Origin: Paucimonas lemoignei
Lineage (GTDB): Bacteria > Pseudomonadota > Gammaproteobacteria > Burkholderiales > Burkholderiaceae_D
Assembly: GCF_004342585.1 (NCBI RefSeq)
Contig: NZ_SLZQ01000015.1
Coordinates: 1 to 64,000, forward strand
Reading direction: 5' to 3'
Length of the DNA: 64,000 nt
A program made the position numbers and the translations under genes. Below are positions 40,977 through 49,640 of the stretch, piece by piece (the first letter of the stretch is position 1; the number at the start of each line of letters is the position of its first letter). The notes under the pieces were generated by a model. The model had not been told where the DNA came from, did no database searches, and was given only the letters and a program-made list of their open reading frames with translations.

Positions 40977-41197
40977 GAATCGAACTGGGCTGTATTGTTA
41001 GTATTGTTTTCAAACTTCAGCGAAGCATGACGGTCGCAAGTTTCGTGCGGTATGGGGAAACCTTCCGGGATGAAGTGTTTGCATCCATATAGTAATTAAA
41101 GTTTCATGCATGTATAGAACTATTTATGCTGCCTGTGCCGTTTTTGCTGCATTACTGAAAGTCGGTTTCTCCTTTTTGACTTGCTCATCCGCGTTGA

Positions 41198-41228
41198 CAA
41201 AAAAATAGCCCCGCCAGGCGGCGGGGCT
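41198..41228 (-). terminator. Rho-independent terminator of the secreted hydrolase operon
   Basis: A perfect nine-base GC-rich stem agccccgcc (41207-41215) and ggcggggct (41220-41228) with a four-base loop. On the minus strand it is followed by a T-run (41199-41206 read as TATTTTTT). It lies 23 bases after the stop at 41251. Confidence 0.9.
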
Positions 41229-41250
41229 GAAGTGGCACACGGGAGAAGTC

Positions 41251-43068
41251 TTACTTGCTGACCTGGATGTTATCGATCAGCACGCGGCCGCTTGGCTTGC
41301 GGTCGAACTTGAAGACGATCCCCTTGATCTGGTTGAGCGCCAGCAGCGGTCTGCCGGCGACGAAATCCGCCATGGGAATACGCACCGTGCGCAGCATCGT
41401 GTGGGTAAAGTCGCTGCCGATGTTATCTTCGCCGCCCATCTGGTAGGCACGGTCGGGATAAGTCAGGCGCGCATAGTTTGATACCGGCAGCGCATTGCTG
41501 GCATAGGTAACACCAAGGTAGTTGATCAGCAATTGCACGGTGAAATCCTGGTCCATCCCCTTCGGATTCTTGTCCTGAACGAATTCGTACATCTGGCCGA
41601 CGTCGAAGGACAATACCGGATAAGTGCTGACCAGCGAGCCCACCGTGGCGGTCGTGGCGAAATTCAGGCGGTATTCCGCGGCATTGCTTTGCCACGCCAG
41701 GCGCAGTGCATTGGTGGCCAGGTAAGTGTGCGGATAATTCTGATATGCCATGGGCGAGCCGAAGAACCAGATCTCATTCGGGAAGGTGTACATCTCTTCC
41801 ATCTCGAACAGGCTGGAACCGGCATTGGTCACGCCGCTGCGCGAACCCGTCGCCGTATTGGCATCTTCCTCATAGTGATTCAGCACGACCCTGCCCTTGT
41901 CCTGGTAGCGCGGCGTAATCGTCACGCCGGCCGGCAGGCTGTTGTCCGGCGTCTTGTTGGTCAAGACATCGGTGGTGTTGGTCGCGCCCAGCACATTCTT
42001 CAGATAAGCGGTCAGGTACACCTTCAAGGTTTGCTGGCTCTGGTCCGGACGGATCAGGCCGGACAATGGGCGCACATGGAATGCCGCGTCGGCGCAAGCC
42101 TCGCTTTGATAACCGGCCACGCAAGGTGCGGCCCAGATGCTGTTGAAGTGCTTGTGGTTGGCGCCATCGACCATGTAGGCCGCCTTGATATGGGTCGGCG
42201 TGCCGAGCGTGGCGCGCTGCGCGCGCTCGAACTGGTTCTGGCCATAGAAGAAGCCGACGTCTTCATCGTGCGAGCCGTACAGCGTGGCATAGCCGACATC
42301 ATCCAGCACGATCGGCGTCGACTGCGCCGGGTCGTTCGGATTGGCAGGATTGGCGAAGTACGGCAATTGCGTCTTCGGATCGGTGTCCGTCAGGATGTAC
42401 TTGTCGGTCGGCGCGATCGAGAAGAGCGCGGCGATATTGAACTTGTAATAGTCCGGCGCAGTGGTCAGGCTGGACGAATGGAGGTTGTTCAATACCTTCG
42501 CCACCGAGATCGCTTCGCCGCCGCGCGAATGGCCGACCAGGGCGATCTTGGTCATGTCGACCTTGTTGTAATACTGGTTGCCGAAGGTGGTGCTCCACTT
42601 GCGCCACAGCTGCATGTGGCGCAGCAGGACGATGGCGCGCGCATCTATTTCACCGAAGGCGCCGTTGAGGAAATCCTCGTCGACGGCGACGGCGATGTAG
42701 CCATGGCTGGCCAGGTGCTGCTGCAGGTAAGCGTGGCCCTGGAAGCTCGGCTCTTCCGGCGCATGGTTGCCATGCAAGATGAAGACGATGGGGAACTTGC
42801 CGGTGGCGTTGGGCCGGTAGACGGTCGCGCGCAGCGGCGCCTTGTCCATGGTAATGCCCAGCACTTCGCTGACATGATAGGCCGGCGAATTGAAGTAACT
42901 GGTGATATCGGTGGTGGTGTTGGCGCCGCCAGTCCAGCTGCCGTAGGATTCCTGGATCACGGCATAGGTGCCGGGGTCGCCGTAGCCGGCGTGCGCAGGT
43001 TGCGTGAAGCCGGCCAGCGCGGCCAGCATGAAGGCGGCGCGTGCCGCCAGGTTTTTCAGGATGCTCAT
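41251..43068 (-). CDS. Secreted alpha/beta hydrolase of the cutinase/chlorophyllase-like type
   Basis: A 605-residue exported protein. Residues 1-28 are a signal peptide (NLAARAAFMLAALAGFTQPA with an AHA cut site). The catalytic part shows PIVFILHGNHAPEE (oxyanion), ASHGYIAVAVDEDFLNGAFG, the elbow VGHSRGGE (Ser near residue 195) and histidine in VDGANHKHFNS. After about residue 370 comes a beta-rich C-terminal region (LRLAWQSNAAEYRLNFATTA, GRVLIDNIQVSK) resembling a carbohydrate- or polymer-binding jelly roll. Such enzymes act on esters, lipids or polyesters. The ATG at 43068 is 13 bases after the preceding gene, with ggagaacggcac before it. Confidence 0.85.
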   Translation of the reverse strand: MSILKNLAARAAFMLAALAGFTQPAHAGYGDPGTYAVIQESYGSWTGGANTTTDITSYFNSPAYHVSEVLGITMDKAPLRATVYRPNATGKFPIVFILHGNHAPEEPSFQGHAYLQQHLASHGYIAVAVDEDFLNGAFGEIDARAIVLLRHMQLWRKWSTTFGNQYYNKVDMTKIALVGHSRGGEAISVAKVLNNLHSSSLTTAPDYYKFNIAALFSIAPTDKYILTDTDPKTQLPYFANPANPNDPAQSTPIVLDDVGYATLYGSHDEDVGFFYGQNQFERAQRATLGTPTHIKAAYMVDGANHKHFNSIWAAPCVAGYQSEACADAAFHVRPLSGLIRPDQSQQTLKVYLTAYLKNVLGATNTTDVLTNKTPDNSLPAGVTITPRYQDKGRVVLNHYEEDANTATGSRSGVTNAGSSLFEMEEMYTFPNEIWFFGSPMAYQNYPHTYLATNALRLAWQSNAAEYRLNFATTATVGSLVSTYPVLSFDVGQMYEFVQDKNPKGMDQDFTVQLLINYLGVTYASNALPVSNYARLTYPDRAYQMGGEDNIGSDFTHTMLRTVRIPMADFVAGRPLLALNQIKGIVFKFDRKPSGRVLIDNIQVSK

Positions 43069-43081
43069 GTGCCGTTCTCCC

Positions 43082-43474
43082 TTATTCTGCCGGCGCTTTG
43101 AAGACGAGCGCGGTTTGTTGGGCGGCCTTGCCGACGGTGGCGTAGCGGAAGGGCTTGCCATTCATTTTTTTCAGCACTTGCGGGTCGTACACCTTGAAAT
43201 AGATGCCATCCCTGGTGGCGCCGTATTCGCGCACCGGGATATCGCCGACGAAGAGCTGCACCGGCAGCGCATAGTTGGTCGGCACGATGCCCTTGACCTT
43301 CACCAGGTACACGGCATGGAAGCTGCGTTCGGCACCGGCGGCATCGCGTGCCGCCTGCGGCGCGACCAGCGCCTTCTTTTCGATCGAATAGGAATCCAGG
43401 CGAACGTTATTCGCCGCGTATAGCCCTGGAGCTGCGAGACATCCCAGCAGCAGCATCGGTATGGTTTTCTTCAT
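43082..43474 (-). CDS. Secreted hypothetical protein co-transcribed with the hydrolase
   Basis: A 130-residue exported protein with a signal peptide (residues 1-20, KKTIPMLLLGCLAAPGLYAA). The mature part (NNVRLDSYSIEKKALVAPQA, VYLVKVKGIVPTNYALPVQL, VGDIPVREYGATRDGIYFKV) looks like a small beta-sandwich. I do not know the family. A ribosome site ggaga precedes the ATG at 43474. It ends 13 bases before the secreted hydrolase start, so the two are almost certainly one operon and may work together outside the cell. Confidence 0.75.
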   Translation of the reverse strand: MKKTIPMLLLGCLAAPGLYAANNVRLDSYSIEKKALVAPQAARDAAGAERSFHAVYLVKVKGIVPTNYALPVQLFVGDIPVREYGATRDGIYFKVYDPQVLKKMNGKPFRYATVGKAAQQTALVFKAPAE

Positions 43475-43803
43475 GTTTTCTCCGACTGGTTTAAGAAATG
43501 CGCATGCTGCAGGCCGTGGATGCGGCGTTGCAGCATGCCAGGTCAGAAACGCCGCTACGTGTCGCAACGGGCTGGATCCTTGCCGGGTAGGCAGGGAGGA
43601 GACGGGCTGATTATGGTGCGATGCAAGATATAAGACAATTAACTAGTTGTAATACCAGTTATTTTTCTCTTGAATGAATGCGTGACTCCCGGCAATTGCA
43701 AGCCAAGGTAAAGGAGGGGGCGGTAACGAGGAAACGCGCTTGCCGCAGCGAGTGTGCACGTTGCGGCAAGCGTGTTAAAAGGAAGGAAAAATAGTGAAGG
43801 CGC
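43475..43803. other. Intergenic region between secreted operon and DMT permease
   Basis: A 329-base gap. It holds a perfect 11-base stem (cgcttgccgca 43737-43747 and tgcggcaagcg 43762-43772, 14-base loop) that may end the DMT permease transcript on the minus strand, although only a weak T stretch follows. The AT-rich part at 43620-43670 probably carries the promoter of the secreted operon. Confidence 0.5.
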
Positions 43804-44748
43804 CTAGCGACGCGACGACAGGACAATGCCACAGACGATGAGCACGAAAGCAGCGCCATGGTACAGCTGCGGCAATTCACCGAGGATGGCAGAGGACATG
43901 AGCGCCGTAAAAAGCGGGATCAGGTTGGTGAAAAACGCTGCGATATTTGGACCTACCCGCGCCACGCCGACACTCCACAAGCCCAGTGCGATGATGGCTG
44001 GTGCGGTCGAGACATACAGCAAGCCCAGTGCAAGCGTCCAGCCCCAATGGAAATGCGTCTGTCCCAGCGTCCATTCGCCTGCGGCAAACACGGCTGACCA
44101 GGCCGCGCCAAACATGACTTGTGCCAGAATGGCGCTGCTCCAGTTCTGACGGATCGACGCCGGTTCGGTCGGACGCGCCAGCATCCAGCTATAGATCGAC
44201 CAAAGGATCGTGGCGACGATCATGATCGTATCGCCGAGCACCAGGTGCAGCGTCAGCAGGGCATGCAAGTCGCCGCGGCATAGCACGATGACGACGCCGA
44301 TGATTGACAGGAGCGCGCCGACGATCTGCTTGCCGGTGAAATGCACGCCGAAAAAAATGCGGCCGATCGCCATCATGAAGATGGGCATGCTGGCGCCGAC
44401 CAGCGTGACATTGATAGGCGCGGACGTATGCAGCGCCAGGTACAGCAAGCCATTGTAGAGGCTGGTGCCCAACAGGCCGAGCATGGCAAAGCGCTTCCAG
44501 TGCGGCCATAGACCGCTGTCACGGCGCAGTACCGTTCGTCCGAGCGGCAGCAAAATCACTAGTGCCACCAACCAGCGCACGAAGTTGATGATAAAAGGTG
44601 ATGCCAGATTGCTCAGCATACGTCCGGCAATGGCGTTGCCAGCCCATAGGAATGGCGGGGTGAGCAACATAAGTACCGTGGTGAAATTCAGGGGCTGATT
44701 CAACAGAAAACTCGTGAGGTAGGATTGACGTCCGCCGTGGACATGCAT
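43804..44748 (-). CDS. EamA/DMT family permease
   Basis: A 314-residue inner-membrane protein with ten hydrophobic helices in two homologous halves. Family signs are LMLLTPPFLWAGNAIAGRML in the first helix, RWLVALVILLPLGRTVL, the LVGASMPIFMMAIGRIFFG end of the first half, and the second-half equivalent NLIPLFTALMSSAILGE. Members export or import small metabolites and amino acids. The ATG at 44748 is used; a TTG at 44766 with aagg upstream is an alternative, and a shorter start at 44670 cannot be ruled out. Confidence 0.85.
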   Translation of the reverse strand: MHVHGGRQSYLTSFLLNQPLNFTTVLMLLTPPFLWAGNAIAGRMLSNLASPFIINFVRWLVALVILLPLGRTVLRRDSGLWPHWKRFAMLGLLGTSLYNGLLYLALHTSAPINVTLVGASMPIFMMAIGRIFFGVHFTGKQIVGALLSIIGVVIVLCRGDLHALLTLHLVLGDTIMIVATILWSIYSWMLARPTEPASIRQNWSSAILAQVMFGAAWSAVFAAGEWTLGQTHFHWGWTLALGLLYVSTAPAIIALGLWSVGVARVGPNIAAFFTNLIPLFTALMSSAILGELPQLYHGAAFVLIVCGIVLSSRR

Positions 44749-45005
44749 GAACGGACGAGGCTGCAAGGATACCTTATTTTGGCAAAGTCAGACTGCCACG
44801 AGTGCGTTGTTGTATGAATTATAGAATGGCAACGAAAGAAAAAAATCATATCGCCGTCGCTGCCAGGAGCTGAAGCCGGAGGTTCGTAGTCATAGCGATA
44901 GGCATGAGCAATCTGTCAATCCTCTGCCAATCATTAAGCAAGCCGTTACAATGCCCGGCATGACTTGACGCTTCGACCTGTATCGATTCATCCAAAACGA
45001 TCCGC

Positions 45006-45794
45006 ATGAAAATCCAGTTCGCGTCTGACCTGCATTACGAATTCCTCGAAAAGCAATTCCCCGGTTACCGCATCATCCAGCCGGCTGAAGCCGATGTGTT
45101 AGTGATCGCCGGCGATATTCATCACGGTCCCATGGCGATCGACACCTTCGCCGACTGGCCGGTGCCGGTGGTGTACGTGCATGGCAACCATGAGCTGTAT
45201 CGCCATGAGTACGGCGCGATGCTGAAGGCGCTGCGCGCCAGGGCACAGGGAAGCAACGTGCATTTCCTGGAGCGGGATGAGGTAGTCATCCAGGGCGTGC
45301 GATTTCTCGGCTGCTGCCTGTGGACCGATTACTGCCTGCCTCCCTACGAGATGGACTCGGCCATGCAGGCAGCTGAAGGCACATTGCCCGATCATCGCTT
45401 GATCAGATTCGGCGTGGATGTGTTTTCCGCGCGCGATGCACAGCACATTCATGCGCAATCGCGTCATTGGCTGGAGAACAAGCTTGCCGAGAGCTTTGCC
45501 GGTCCGACTGTCGTGGTCAGTCACCATGGTCCGCATCCGGAATCGGTGCATGCCCGTTTTGCCGGTTCAATCATCAATGCCGCCTTCGTCAGCGACTTGA
45601 CTCCACTGCTGGGACGTGCCCAGCTATGGATTCACGGCCACGTGCATGACAGCTTCGACTATGAAGTCGCCGGCACGCGCGTCGTCACCAATCCGCGCGG
45701 CTATGCCACCAACCGCCTGGCGGCGGCTTCGCCCGAACAACTGGTATGGGAAAATCCCGTCTTCGATTCGCGCCGAGTGGTTGAAGTCAGCTAG
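45006..45794 (+). CDS. Metallophosphoesterase
   Basis: A 262-residue calcineurin-like phosphoesterase with all metal motifs: QFASDLHYE (D-x-H), LVIAGDIHHG (GD), VYVHGNHELY (GNHE), VVSHHGPHPES, and LWIHGHVHDSFDYEVAGTRV (GHxH). Substrate could be a nucleotide, cyclic nucleotide or phosphoprotein. It stands alone between the permease and the LysR regulator. The start is the ATG at 45006, directly beginning MKIQFASDLHYE as in the family. Confidence 0.9.
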   Translation: MKIQFASDLHYEFLEKQFPGYRIIQPAEADVLVIAGDIHHGPMAIDTFADWPVPVVYVHGNHELYRHEYGAMLKALRARAQGSNVHFLERDEVVIQGVRFLGCCLWTDYCLPPYEMDSAMQAAEGTLPDHRLIRFGVDVFSARDAQHIHAQSRHWLENKLAESFAGPTVVVSHHGPHPESVHARFAGSIINAAFVSDLTPLLGRAQLWIHGHVHDSFDYEVAGTRVVTNPRGYATNRLAAASPEQLVWENPVFDSRRVVEVS

Positions 45795-45822
45795 CGCGTT
45801 TTACTCCGCCGTCACACAAAAT

Positions 45823-46728
45823 TCAAAGCCCGGCATGGCTATGCGATTTGCAGTACACCCGCGCCACATTCAAAAAATTATGCAGGATGGGCGACTGGTC
45901 TTCCTTGCGGTACAGGCAGCTCAGGTCCACCGTTGGCGCAGGCACCTTCTTGATGGGGCGGTAGACGACATTGGGTATCTGCAGTGCGGTAGCAGACTCC
46001 GGCACCAGGCAAATGCCGAAACCGCCGCCAACCAGAGCGACGCCGGTCACAGCATCAGCAACTTCCTGCGTCGCCTGCATGTGGAAGCCTTCGGCGAGGC
46101 ACAGTTCCATGACATAGTCGATGAAATTCGGCCGCGAACCGCTGGGGAATAGCACCACCGGATTGTTTGCCAGTGCGGAGAAGGCGATTTCCTTTTGCCG
46201 CGCCAGCGCATGGGTTTGATTCACGGCGACGTATAGCCGTTCATTCATCAAGACTTCCGCCGTAATGTCGGGCGTATCCCAGACCAGCCGGTTAAACCCT
46301 ACTGCCAGGGTATGATTTCGTAGCGCATCGATCTGCTCCTTCTTGCCCATGGTATGCAGCACGATTTTCACATCCGGATAAATGGTCCGATAACTCAGCA
46401 GCAGTCCCGGGATCAGGCTCAGGATACTGGAACCGAAGACACCGACATCGATGCGGCCGAGCTGGCCGGCCTCGGCGCGTTGGGTCCTCTCCGTAGTCTG
46501 TTCGATCAGCTCAAAAATATTACGCACGCCATCAAGAAACATGCGTCCGGCATCGGTCAATTCCATGCCTTTGGCGGTGCGCAGGAACAGCGTCGCGCCG
46601 ACGGTCTCTTCCAATAGCTGAATCTGACGCGTCAAGGGCGGTTGCGAGATATGCAGCCGCGCTGCGGCGCGCCCCATGTTCGATTCTTCGGCGACCGCCA
46701 TGAAATATTTAAGCTGACGAAAATCCAT
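45823..46728 (-). CDS. LysR-family regulator of the meta-cleavage operon
   Basis: A 301-residue LysR protein. The winged helix occupies residues 1-60 (MDFRQLKYFMAVAEESNMGR, RLHISQPPLTRQIQLLEETV), followed by the effector domain (IDVGVFGSSILSLIPGLLLS, NPVVLFPSGSRPNFIDYVME). These resemble BenM/CatM-type regulators of aromatic catabolism. The ATG at 46728 is preferred to 46758, because the 21-bp operator palindrome (46754-46774) overlaps the upstream choice. It diverges from the catabolic operon beginning at 46901, which it most likely activates. Confidence 0.9.
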   Translation of the reverse strand: MDFRQLKYFMAVAEESNMGRAAARLHISQPPLTRQIQLLEETVGATLFLRTAKGMELTDAGRMFLDGVRNIFELIEQTTERTQRAEAGQLGRIDVGVFGSSILSLIPGLLLSYRTIYPDVKIVLHTMGKKEQIDALRNHTLAVGFNRLVWDTPDITAEVLMNERLYVAVNQTHALARQKEIAFSALANNPVVLFPSGSRPNFIDYVMELCLAEGFHMQATQEVADAVTGVALVGGGFGICLVPESATALQIPNVVYRPIKKVPAPTVDLSCLYRKEDQSPILHNFLNVARVYCKSHSHAGL

Positions 46729-46753
46729 GATCTGGAAAGTCTCCGGAGAAACG

Positions 46754-46774
46754 CCCATACGATTTAGGTATGGG
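46754..46774. promoter_or_regulatory. LysR operator: perfect 21-bp palindrome
   Basis: CCCATAC-N7-GTATGGG (46754-46760 and 46768-46774), containing the canonical T-N11-A (T46758, A46770). It lies 26 bases upstream of the lysR start and 126 bases upstream of the catabolic operon, the usual place for a LysR recognition site. Confidence 0.85.
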
Positions 46775-46900
46775 ATTTAGGCTAATTTGGTATTGGAAAG
46801 TATTGCCTGTTGCCGCTAATTTACCACATACGCACTGACGCCGAATCTGGAATCGGCGCCAAAAGCGAACCAATTACAAGACGACTAGCGAGACAAAAAC

Positions 46901-47221
46901 ATGCAATTTTTAATCTTCCTGTACGACGCAACCGATGCCGGCGCACAAGAGCGCCGCGCCAAAATCCGCCCCGACCATCTCAAGCGTGCCGAGCACTACC
47001 AGCATGCGAACCACCTGTTGATTGGCGGCGCCTTGCTCAACGAGGCTGGCGATGTGATCGGCTCGGCCGCCGTCATCCAGTTCGAAACCCGCGCCGAGCT
47101 CGACGAATGGTTCAACACCGATCCTTACAAGATCGGCAACGTCTGGGCGCGCATGGAAGTGCACAACTTCCGCGTCGCCCCCCATTACAACATCAAGCCC
47201 ATCATCAAGGAGGCCCACTAA
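46901..47221 (+). CDS. YciI-like protein, first gene of the catabolic operon
   Basis: A 106-residue dimeric alpha-beta barrel protein of the YciI type: MQFLIFLYDATDAGAQERRA, IRPDHLKRAEHYQHANHLLI with the conserved R-P-x-H-L, GGALLNEAGDVIGSAAVIQF and the ending NTDPYKIGNVWARMEVHNFR with the D-P-Y motif. The His and Asp positions kept in active YciI relatives are present. The stop overlaps the cupin start (TAATG), so it is tightly coupled to it. Its reaction is unknown; a lactone, isomerase or dehydrochlorinase-like step is possible. Confidence 0.85.
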   Translation: MQFLIFLYDATDAGAQERRAKIRPDHLKRAEHYQHANHLLIGGALLNEAGDVIGSAAVIQFETRAELDEWFNTDPYKIGNVWARMEVHNFRVAPHYNIKPIIKEAH

Positions 47222-47904
47222 TGGCAATCAAGGAAAATCTCAAATTGCGCGTCGTGCATGATCAACTGGAAGCCGGCGCCAGCATTACCCTGGACCCGGC
47301 AATGCGCGTCGTCTATTGCCGTACCGGCAACGTGCGCATTATCGAAGGTGGCCGCCGCCGCATCCTCAGCGAAGACAATGCGCAGCTGGTGCAAACCGAG
47401 ACCACCATCGAAGCCGCCGTCGGCCCGGCCACCGTATGGCGCTGGGAACTGGTGCCGGTGGAATCCGACGATGCCGCCACGCTGGCGCACGGCGCCGGCG
47501 TCGTCAGCGAGAACAAGGGCGCGTACCCGTTGCCGCTGCCGGACGACGAACGCCAATTCTCGATCCGCTGCGACCGGGTCGCCTTCCCGCCAAGCGGCGA
47601 AGCGCTGACGCATATCCATGCCGCGCCGGGCGTGCGCTGCGTCCATACCGGCGAATTCTTCCACGATTCGCTCGGCAAGCAGTGGACCATCAAGCCGGGC
47701 GTAACCTGGCTGGAACGCGGACCGGAACCTGTGTACGCCAAGGTCTGGGACAAGGGCCCGGCCAATTTCATCCGCGTGATGGTTATCCCGAGCGCGTATT
47801 CCGGCAAATCGACGATCTCGTACGTCAAGCCTGAAGACGCGCAAAAGCCGAAGTCGCAGCAGTATTACCGCTACCTGGAAGAGGAAATCCAGCTGCCCGG
47901 CTAA
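47221..47904 (+). CDS. Cupin-domain protein, candidate pathway-entry enzyme
   Basis: A 227-residue protein with two cupin-like halves. The first (MRVVYCRTGNVRIIEGGRRR) lacks metal ligands. The second has ALTHIHAAPGVRCVHTGEFF, giving H-x-H plus a third histidine nine residues on, then GKQWTIKPGVTWLERGPEPV, where the histidine of the standard second cupin motif is replaced by Trp. A metal site with fewer or different ligands is therefore likely. No known dioxygenase family is recognised. It is translationally coupled to the YciI gene and lies just ahead of the importer and the lower meta-cleavage genes, so ring opening or hydrolysis of the substrate is the best guess. Confidence 0.75.
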   Translation: MAIKENLKLRVVHDQLEAGASITLDPAMRVVYCRTGNVRIIEGGRRRILSEDNAQLVQTETTIEAAVGPATVWRWELVPVESDDAATLAHGAGVVSENKGAYPLPLPDDERQFSIRCDRVAFPPSGEALTHIHAAPGVRCVHTGEFFHDSLGKQWTIKPGVTWLERGPEPVYAKVWDKGPANFIRVMVIPSAYSGKSTISYVKPEDAQKPKSQQYYRYLEEEIQLPG

Positions 47905-47968
47905 CGCCAGTATGGGAAGTAAAAATTTCAATTAAAAGGCCGCGGACACACGCGGCCTGGAGACAAGC

Positions 47969-48775
47969 ATGGTAGAGAATGTGGCACGGCTAACCCCGAC
48001 TCCCAGGATGACGCCATTCATTGAGGTGAGCGGCCTGGAGAAACGTTACGACACCCGTAACGGTCCGATCAATGCAATCGAAAAGGTCTCGTTCAGCGTC
48101 AGCAAGGGCGAGTTCATTTCCATAGTCGGCCCTTCCGGCTGCGGCAAGAGCACATTGATGAAAATGATCGGCAAGCTCTTGCAGCCGACCAGCGGCTCGA
48201 TCCGGTTCCACGGTTTGCCCGCCGGCGCCGACAGTCCCGATCTCGGCATGGTGTTCCAGGATGCGGTGCTGCTGCCATGGCGCACCGTGTTCCAGAACGT
48301 CTGTCTGCCGATCGAGGTCATGGGCCTGGAGCGCGCCAAGTACGAGCGGCGTGCCCGCGAGCTGATCGAGCTGGTCGGGCTCAAGGGGTTCGAGAACAAG
48401 TACCCGTCCGAGCTGTCCGGCGGCATGCAGCAGCGCACCTCGATCGCCCGCGCGCTGGTCAGCGATCCGTCGCTGTTGCTGATGGACGAGCCATTCGGTG
48501 CGCTCGATGCCTTGACGCGCGAAACCATGACCCAGGAACTGCAGCGCATCTGGATGGAGAGCAAGAAGACGGTGCTTTTCATTACCCACTCGATCCCCGA
48601 ATCGGTGCTGCTGTCGGACCGCGTGGTGGTGATGTCGGCCCGGCCGTCGAAGGTGCAGGAAATTATCGACATCGACTTGCCGCGTCCGCGCCAGCTGACC
48701 GATACCACTTCGGCGGCTTTCGGAAAATATGTTTCCCACATCCGCGGCCTGTTGTCCGCTACTACGGAGTTATAA
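47969..48775 (+). CDS. ABC importer ATPase (nitrate/taurine type)
   Basis: A 268-residue ATPase with Walker A GPSGCGKST (about 53-61), Q-loop MVFQDAVLLPW, signature LSGGMQQR, Walker B LLLMDEPFGALD, and H-loop FITHSI. The PWRTVFQNV block after the Q-loop is characteristic of the nitrate/sulfonate/taurine family (TauB/SsuB). It follows the cupin gene by 64 bases and directly precedes its permease (5 bases), so the three genes form one importer. Confidence 0.94.
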   Translation: MVENVARLTPTPRMTPFIEVSGLEKRYDTRNGPINAIEKVSFSVSKGEFISIVGPSGCGKSTLMKMIGKLLQPTSGSIRFHGLPAGADSPDLGMVFQDAVLLPWRTVFQNVCLPIEVMGLERAKYERRARELIELVGLKGFENKYPSELSGGMQQRTSIARALVSDPSLLLMDEPFGALDALTRETMTQELQRIWMESKKTVLFITHSIPESVLLSDRVVVMSARPSKVQEIIDIDLPRPRQLTDTTSAAFGKYVSHIRGLLSATTEL

Positions 48776-48780
48776 ACACC

Positions 48781-49599
48781 ATGAGCCAGGTCATATCAGC
48801 AACCATTACTCCTGTGCGCCGTCTGCCCCGTTTCGACACCGGCAGCGTACTTTCCGTCGTTGTGGCCGTGGTGCTGCTGGGCGGCTGGGAATACTGCGTC
48901 CGGGCCGGCGTTATCCCCGGCTACCTGCTGCCCTCGCCGTCCAAGGTCGTCATGCAGCTGTACGCCGACCTGATGCATGAAAGCGTGCGCGTTGACATCT
49001 ACTACACGCTGGCCGAAATCCTGCTGGGCTTTGCGCTGGCCACCGTGCTCGGCCTGCTGTTCGGCGCCGCGATCGCGCTGATCCCGATCGCCGACAAGAT
49101 CCTGTCGCCCTACATCACCTGCCTGCAGACGATTCCAAAACCGGCGATCGCGCCGCTGCTGATCATCTGGTTCGGCTTCGGCATCAGCTCCAAGGTCGTC
49201 ATCGTGGCGCTGATCGCTTTCTATCCGATCGTGGTGAATGCGGTGGTCGGCTTTCGCGGTTCTGACCCGCGCCAGATTCTGCTGATGCGCGTGATGAAAG
49301 CCTCGCGCTGGCAAATCTTCCGCATGGTGCAGTTGCCCAATGCGCTGCCTTACCTGATGGCCGGGCTGCAGATCGCCATGGTGTTTTCGGTGATCGGCGC
49401 AATCGTCGGCGAATTCCTCGGCGCTTCCCGTGGCTTGGGCGCGTTGATCATCCAGCGCCAGGCGGCAATGGATGTGGCGGGCGTGTTCTCGGTGCTGGTG
49501 GTGTTGTCGACGGTGGGCATCGTATTAAGCGTGATCATCAAGGCACTGTCCAAGAAATTGGTGTTCTGGGGGCCGGCAGAAGAAATTCGCGGCGTGTGA
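48781..49599 (+). CDS. ABC importer permease (nitrate/taurine type)
   Basis: A 272-residue inner-membrane protein with six hydrophobic helices and the EAA loop near VGFRGSDPRQILLMRVMKAS, followed by QIFRMVQLPNALPYLMAGLQ. The N-terminal LGGWEYCVRAGVIPGYLLPS with the LLPSPSKV motif is typical for TauC/SsuC relatives. It belongs with the ATPase upstream and the binding protein 41 bases downstream. Confidence 0.93.
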   Translation: MSQVISATITPVRRLPRFDTGSVLSVVVAVVLLGGWEYCVRAGVIPGYLLPSPSKVVMQLYADLMHESVRVDIYYTLAEILLGFALATVLGLLFGAAIALIPIADKILSPYITCLQTIPKPAIAPLLIIWFGFGISSKVVIVALIAFYPIVVNAVVGFRGSDPRQILLMRVMKASRWQIFRMVQLPNALPYLMAGLQIAMVFSVIGAIVGEFLGASRGLGALIIQRQAAMDVAGVFSVLVVLSTVGIVLSVIIKALSKKLVFWGPAEEIRGV

Positions 49600-49640
49600 C
49601 ATTGATTTGAACCTGATTCAAAACTAATAACGGAGACGAC

